Below are positions 21,343 to 21,883 of a stretch of DNA of 21,883 nucleotides, in pieces (the first letter of the stretch is position 1; each line of letters starts with the position of its first letter). The notes under the pieces were generated by a model. It saw only the letters and a list, made by a program, of their open reading frames with translations. It was not told the DNA's origin and ran no database searches. Source of the DNA: Candidatus Thorarchaeota archaeon (GTDB lineage Archaea > Asgardarchaeota > Thorarchaeia > Thorarchaeales > Thorarchaeaceae). Both the position numbers and the translations under genes were made by a program. The stretch spans positions 1 through 21,883 of the forward strand of contig JAEORI010000120.1 of the NCBI GenBank assembly GCA_016840965.1, in the 5' to 3' direction.

Positions 21343-21883
21343 ATGTTGAAAGCTTTGGTGTTCGATATGGATGGTACAATAACCCATCTCACCCTCCCTC
21401 TTGAGGATATGAGAAAAGACACCAAGAACTATTATATCGCAATGGGATTGCCTCCTGAGCTTATAGAACCCGCTGACGGTATATCCAGTACAACTGAGAA
21501 GGCTAGGGATTATTTTTTGAACAATGGTGTTTCACAAAAAGACTGGGAACACATGGAATCTGATGTTGATAATATTCTAAGTCAGCATGAAGGATTTGCT
21601 GCTGCAACAGCGACTCTAATTGAGGGGTCTCTAGACATTGTGAAGAATCTTCGTAAATTGGGATTGGGACTAGCAATTCTCACAAATAATGGCAGACCCG
21701 CACTTGATAAAATTATGAAACAGTTACCATTGCAGGAGAATTTCGATATAATTCAGACTCGACACGAATCCCCGCGACCAAAACCTTTCCCAGATGGTCT
21801 TTTGAAAGTAGCATCTGATCTGGGAGTATTCCCAAACGAAATTGTATATGTTGGTGATGCGTTAATCGATGCTGCAGCAGCCA
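21343..21883 (+). CDS. HAD-superfamily hydrolase (phosphoglycolate-phosphatase-like), partial at right edge
   Basis: About 180 residues are visible from the ATG at 21343 to the window end, with no stop. All HAD motifs are present. DMDGT (residues 8-12) holds the nucleophile and acid Asp. LTNN follows a hydrophobic strand (motif II). RPKPFPDG holds the motif III Lys. VGDALID holds the motif IV acidic pair near the edge. A helical cap of about 85 residues (about 15-100) sits between motifs I and II, as in subclass I phosphatases such as phosphoglycolate phosphatase. It would hydrolyse a small phosphate ester in the cytoplasm; the substrate is not determined. The ribosome-binding site is weak (GGTAG about 10 nt upstream). 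Confidence 0.88.
   Translation, partial: MLKALVFDMDGTITHLTLPLEDMRKDTKNYYIAMGLPPELIEPADGISSTTEKARDYFLNNGVSQKDWEHMESDVDNILSQHEGFAAATATLIEGSLDIVKNLRKLGLGLAILTNNGRPALDKIMKQLPLQENFDIIQTRHESPRPKPFPDGLLKVASDLGVFPNEIVYVGDALIDAAAA

Noticed and set aside
1..21883. tRNA, rRNA, CRISPR array, insertion sequence or origin
   Set aside because: I looked for T-arm-like GGTTC motifs outside genes, regularly spaced repeats, terminal inverted repeats around transposase-like frames and clustered origin boxes, and found none. Dedicated tools could still find weak cases.

Overview
The window looks archaeal. Putative promoters are TATA-box-like elements 22-30 nt upstream of the expected transcription starts. Several genes have GGAGGTGA-type ribosome-binding sites, and GTG and TTG starts are common. 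The gene families fit an archaeon: a bifunctional phosphoglucose/phosphomannose isomerase, a presenilin-type membrane protease, a DUF92/TMEM19 protein, slipin, and a peptide-binding lipoprotein-like protein anchored by a C-terminal Thr/Pro stalk and one membrane helix. Base composition is moderately AT-rich. An Asgard (for example Thorarchaeota-like) source is my impression only; there is no rRNA or other phylogenetic marker here to prove it.

Layout. 1-1282 (minus): an unrecognised multi-pass membrane protein cut by the left edge, preceded in its operon by a slipin (SPFH protein). 1460-3668: a divergent pair, an ECF-type S-component-like membrane protein (minus) and a winged-helix/PfkB-fold protein (plus), with a perfect 19-bp palindrome between them. 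The PfkB domain has lost its catalytic motif, so it looks like a ligand-sensing regulator of the transporter. 3657-4583 (minus): DUF92 membrane protein, followed upstream by a hidden 59-residue Cys-containing ORF (4692-4871). 4932-9567 (minus): three genes of unknown role; the last is a 1145-residue fusion of a glutamate-cysteine-ligase-like (GCS2) domain to about six beta-sandwich domains.

9645-17296 is an oligopeptide/dipeptide-type ABC transporter locus. The two ATPases are on the minus strand. Diverging from them are a small two-helix membrane protein, a DppC-type permease with a roughly 225-residue extracytoplasmic insertion, a DppB-type permease, and the solute-binding protein. The solute-binding protein appears circularly permuted: the lobe II/III half comes first and the canonical N-terminal lobe I half comes last. 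This is the most unusual item in the window. Hairpins followed by pyrimidine/T-rich tracts close the DppC, DppB and binding-protein genes.

17449-18941 (plus): a nine-helix presenilin/signal-peptide-peptidase-like aspartyl protease followed by a single-pass protein with an extracytoplasmic domain. 18984-19973 (minus): phosphoglucose/phosphomannose isomerase. 20115-21883 (plus): a small Cys-containing protein, an alpha/beta hydrolase and a HAD-family phosphatase cut by the right edge. I saw no tRNA, rRNA, CRISPR array, insertion sequence or replication origin.
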